Assembly (NCBI GenBank): GCA_034670405.1 | Contig: JAXDDX010000166.1 | Coordinates: forward strand, 372,001-436,000 | DNA from: Hoplostethus atlanticus | Lineage: Eukaryota; Chordata; Actinopteri; Trachichthyiformes; Trachichthyidae | DNA length: 64,000 nucleotides | Direction of reading: 5' to 3' | Part shown: positions 61,891-64,000 of the stretch, piece after piece | How the letters are laid out: each line of letters begins with the position of its first letter | Numbering within the stretch: position 1 is the stretch's first letter | The notes under the pieces: generated by a model | Seen by the model: only the letters and a program-made list of their open reading frames with translations | Told to the model about the DNA's origin: nothing | Database searches by the model: none | Program-made: the position numbers and the translations under genes

Positions 61891-62070
61891 GACACTCAGC
61901 AGTTCCCAGCATTGATGTCAAAGGAGACGCAGAGCCTCCATGATAACCTCACTGATTGCTTGAAAATGTGGCATCATGCAGGGATAACATTCAGTGAGTG
62001 ACAACCTTTATATTTTTGTATGCTATTGACAAAATCTACTGCATCTGATATGCTATTGTTATACAGTATA

Positions 62071-62071
<1 letters not shown>

Positions 62072-62101
<30 letters not shown>
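62072..62101. repeat. GT microsatellite
   Basis: About 15 GT units. Confidence 0.95.
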
Positions 62102-62108
<7 letters not shown>

Positions 62109-63006
62109 TAGACAGATTCCAACAGGTTAACGACAACCTTGGTCTTAATGGAAAAAATATGATTCTTACATTTCTTAGTCCAGGTGAAGGCTCAACCAGC
62201 CCTTGTTTTTATGTGATGTGGTTATTCCATGCAATTTGGGAGACCATGTTATGGGTCATGCTGCATGGTATCTACACACTTAATGTAATAGTTGACCAGG
62301 TTCCCTGCCTCTGTGGTTTAGTGGTTTGATCACCTGTTGAAAGAGGCAGGGCCAATAGCTTACCAAATTGGTGTTGCACTTCTTTATCATATTGATACAC
62401 TGCTTGTGACAATCTTTGACACTCATATTACGCTAACTGACAACGCCACCACTGGAGAGGTTATACACCATATATACCTGTTATGATATTGGTCACAGGT
62501 CTCAGATTCAGATTAATTTCCCTTTAGTGGCACATGTTCTGTATTGCATCTATATGGCCACTAGATCACGCTGTGGGTAACATCTTCTCAGAGAGGTTGT
62601 CATTGAAAACACCCTCTAAAAGATATGACATCATTTGTTCTTTCATTAACACGTGGTGATTAAGCTTTTCATATGTTGTAATATCATATTGACAACATGA
62701 TACGCATTTGTTTCTTAGCGATGATTTGAACGGAGTGAGGCTATTCAAGTGTTCAAGGCCTGGGCTGCAAAATTATTTAAAATGACTTAGGAGTAGCATG
62801 TGATAATAGTGTAATGATATTGGGCTTAGTCTAATAGCTTATTAGTTTGATATTCAAGCGTCGGTGACACCATTTCTCCAGTGAGTATAAGCGCAGTAGT
62901 TTGCAAAGAAGTCACGTCCACCCCTCCCTCTGCTCCTCTCTCTCTCCCCTTCTCCCCTCCATCTCTGATTGGTTTTCTCCAAAGATAATTGGAGGCATAA
63001 TTTGAT

Positions 63007-64000
63007 ATGCTCAATGTCATGGACAGGAATGAGGTTTCACCGGCGTCTGCTGCCACCATGAAAAAGAAGGCGGCGGGCGGCAGTGGATGTAGCCACATCA
63101 GCGCACCCAAGTCTGCCGCGTCCAAATGCACAAGAAGCAGCAGCAAGAACTGTCTGGACTCCGTTTCTGCTGGCTCACCGAGCGGTAAGCAGCCCGGTGT
63201 GGCCAGCAACGTCGTGATGGATGAGACGGAGGACGGGGAAGAGGAGTCCAAGTTTCAGCACCCGCGGTTGCGCCGAGCCGGGGGGAGCGGCAGCGGCGGC
63301 GGTGGTGGTGGTGGAGGAGGAGGCAGTATCAGGATGAAGAACTTTACGCCAGGAGGGGGAGCCGCGTCCGCGTCCACGGCTTCCAGGAGAAACTCCAACA
63401 ACGAGCCCTGCCTTGCGCACACAGAGGACGCTCCTGCCACCCCACGGCCCACTGCTGCCTCTAGAGCTGCCGAGACCCAGACACCCTGTCCGGGAGATGC
63501 TTCCCAGCGCGGCGACACCAACAGAGCATCTGGGGCGGAGGCGTCTGGATCAGCGGTCGCGATAGAGGTTTTAAACGCGGCAGCAGGTGATGGTTGCAGC
63601 AGCGTCGCTCCCATTTCCAGCATGAAATGCAACAAAAACGGAGAATGCAGGAGGGACTCGGGTACCGGGAGCCTGCGCTCAATCATCTCCAAGCAGGAGA
63701 AGCAGGCAGGAGGTTCGGGGAGGGCCGAGGACGGACAGAACGCCAAGCGAGGAGCCTGTAACTCGACCACCGCCAGCATGGACGGTTCAATCACACCAGG
63801 CGGGTCCCTGACCGGGGGGCAGGGAGGAGAGAACGCAAACCCCGGCGTTACCCCTGTCTCCACCGGTGTCCCTGAGAAGAAGGACTCCAAGGTGTCCTTC
63901 TCAAACGCACCCAGCCGGAAAGCCTCATCCTCACTTCATGGCCCAACTCAGACCCAGCAACCCAGGAACTCTGTCACTTTCCTGAAGCCGGAGGATGGAC
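63007..64000 (+). CDS. hcn2: First coding exon of a probable HCN pacemaker channel, cut by the window edge
   Basis: An open frame of 331 codons has no stop before the right edge. It encodes a hydrophilic, low-complexity N-terminus rich in Gly, Ser, Ala and Thr, with a poly-Gly run near residues 95-105 and SKVSFSNAPSRKASSSLHG close to the end. HCN2 has a long disordered N-terminus with a KVSFS motif shortly before its channel core, and HCN2 lies near RNF126 in mammals; these two points are the whole basis of the name. No channel core or cyclic-nucleotide domain is in view. Starts are possible at 63007, 63019 or 63058; the last has a perfect GCCACC context. The gene would form a cation channel opened by hyperpolarisation. 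Another disordered protein is possible. Confidence 0.55.
   Translation, partial: MLNVMDRNEVSPASAATMKKKAAGGSGCSHISAPKSAASKCTRSSSKNCLDSVSAGSPSGKQPGVASNVVMDETEDGEEESKFQHPRLRRAGGSGSGGGGGGGGGGSIRMKNFTPGGGAASASTASRRNSNNEPCLAHTEDAPATPRPTAASRAAETQTPCPGDASQRGDTNRASGAEASGSAVAIEVLNAAAGDGCSSVAPISSMKCNKNGECRRDSGTGSLRSIISKQEKQAGGSGRAEDGQNAKRGACNSTTASMDGSITPGGSLTGGQGGENANPGVTPVSTGVPEKKDSKVSFSNAPSRKASSSLHGPTQTQQPRNSVTFLKPEDG

Larger units (their letters stand above)
60616..62860. other. Intergenic region between rnf126 and the hcn2-like gene
   Basis: About 2.2 kb with no supported gene. It holds a purine-rich minisatellite and a GT microsatellite, listed separately. Confidence 0.55.

Noticed and set aside
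63255-63890. A 211-codon frame on the minus strand
   Set aside because: It is the antisense shadow of the GC-rich hcn2-like first exon; the plus-strand frame is open to the edge with a good start context.

Overview
The window is nuclear DNA of a ray-finned (teleost) fish. All protein genes are split by introns with GT-AG sites, non-coding DNA is rich in CA/TG, CT and trinucleotide microsatellites and short inverted-repeat transposons of kinds common in fish, and the encoded proteins are vertebrate orthologues, including an egg-coat ZP3 protein of fish type. There is no bacterial, phage or CRISPR-like content. I rebuilt exon structures by hand from splice signals, reading phase and remembered family conservation.

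Layout, left to right: cirbp (minus, about 0.65-3.26 kb), a cold-inducible RRM/RGG RNA-binding protein; a zp3-type zona pellucida gene (minus, 6.9-9.25 kb); midn (minus, 10.9-13.6 kb), midnolin; a gene-poor 7 kb stretch; cbarp (plus, 20.9-28.95 kb), a membrane regulator of voltage-gated calcium channels; stk11/lkb1 (minus, 33.0-43.2 kb, 5' UTR to about 44.9 kb), a master kinase; sugp1 (minus, 46.2-55.4 kb), a SURP/G-patch splicing factor; rnf126 (plus, 55.6-59.5 kb), an E3 ubiquitin ligase, which shares a 249-bp divergent promoter with sugp1; and the first coding exon of a gene that runs off the right edge (plus, from 63.0 kb), most likely hcn2.

The order and relative strands of stk11-cbarp-midn-cirbp match human 19p13.3, where RNF126 and HCN2 also lie. 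In this window a zp3 gene sits between midn and cirbp, and ATP5F1D, which in human lies between CBARP and MIDN, was not seen. The genes do not form one pathway; they share an ancient neighbourhood. Functionally they cover RNA processing (cirbp, sugp1), protein turnover (midn, rnf126), excitability (cbarp, hcn2-like), energy and polarity signalling (stk11) and the egg envelope (zp3).

Most notable: stk11 intron 2 has full U12-type AT-AC signals, as in mammals; the last stk11 exon reads one base out of frame at a six-C run, so the conserved C-terminal prenylation tail is lost as written; a sugp1 intron carries a T2/Kolobok-like transposon containing a second nested element and a perfect 47-bp hairpin; and a Tc1-like element in stk11 ends in a palindromic fusion. 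I found nothing that I would call a new biological system.
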